A stretch of 5,226 nucleotides of DNA, taken from positions 1 to 5,226 of the forward strand of contig SFFY01000082.1 in the NCBI GenBank assembly GCA_004556745.1. The letters are read 5' to 3'. Below, piece by piece: positions 5,145-5,226 of this stretch; position 1 is the first letter of the stretch; every line of letters starts with the position of its first letter. The DNA comes from Bacteroidales bacterium. GTDB taxonomy: Bacteria; Bacteroidota; Bacteroidia; Bacteroidales; Bacteroidaceae. A program made the position numbers and the translations under genes. The notes below the pieces were generated by a model. It saw nothing but the letters and a program-made list of their open reading frames with translations, did no database searches and had not been told where the DNA came from.

Positions 5145-5226
5145 GCCCCGGTTCATCGCCTACCTCCCTGCCGCCTGCTGCCGTGCGCCGTGTGCTGCCG
5201 TGTGCTGCCGTGTGCTGCCGTGCGCT

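Larger units (their letters stand above)
4605..5226. repeat. P2: second giant imperfect palindrome, centre near 4915
   Basis: Positions 4605-4665 pair perfectly with 5166-5226, the last base of the window. After one mismatch and a short indel, the arms stay clearly homologous. Examples are GGCAGGCAGGCAGGGG with its partner near 5112-5128, and GGTTAGGG (4743-4750) with CCCTAACC (5078-5085). Similarity falls toward the centre. The apex has C5T9 (4871-4884) facing A10G4 (4944-4957), plus nested hairpins. Size, layout and landmarks match P1. No gene is credible here; all open frames are low-complexity. Confidence 0.88.

Noticed and set aside
4436..5156. Minus-strand frames of 70-222 codons over the 13-bp array and P2
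   Set aside because: Sequence is dominated by translated tandem repeats (RRLPPPPTSAA-type) and inverted-repeat mirror products.
1..5226. Hairpin-telomere read-through artefact giving both strands of the same DNA
   Set aside because: That would give perfect palindromes throughout, whereas both are diverged and contain arm-specific motifs.

Overview
The window looks like a complete or nearly complete small replicon from a member of the Bacteroidota. Three things point there: two promoter-like sites of the TTTG...TAnnTTTG type, the absence of Shine-Dalgarno sequences before the genes, and a plasmid initiator of the Rep_3 (RepB/WH1) family. A low-GC gene block (about 1060-4380) sits between two very GC-rich non-coding blocks (1-1055 and 4390-5226). 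About 44% of the window carries no credible gene.

Layout. Positions 1-663 form one giant imperfect palindrome (P1). G-rich 13-bp repeats and GC-rich sequence follow to about 970. Positions 973-1075 hold several degenerate GGTCTTA-type repeats, and an AT-rich stretch follows (1105-1142); together they look like an iteron-type origin. A minus-strand operon runs from about 2800 to 1190: a promoter, an unknown 91-aa protein, an unknown 86-aa protein, the Rep_3 initiator (overlapping its upstream neighbour by 10 nt) and a hairpin terminator. A divergent plus-strand unit starts from a promoter near 2890-2919. It encodes a 301-aa protein whose N-terminus resembles the DUF6266-type Bacteroidota pattern (from memory), followed by a small beta-rich frame that may be its severed C-terminus. 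After 4390 come a 13-bp tandem array (4494-4604) and a second giant palindrome (P2, 4605-5226).

The most unusual part is the pair of palindromes. P1 (663 bp) and P2 (622 bp) are perfect over their outermost 99 and 61 bp, diverge toward the centre, and share landmarks at matching relative positions, so they are paralogous structures. The outermost paired bases coincide with the two ends of the window. An 11-bp unit from their arms (CACACGGCAGC) occurs once more, alone, at the expected transcription start of the 301-aa gene. This ties the GC-rich blocks to the gene block and argues against a chimeric contig.

Working model (inference): a Rep_3 replicon with an iteron origin and one large accessory or structural gene, carrying paired hairpin-forming regions of unknown role. 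These could be terminal structures of a linear molecule, or a double palindrome in a circle of about 5.2 kb. No relaxase, integrase, transposase, telomere resolvase, toxin-antitoxin pair or recognisable capsid family was seen.
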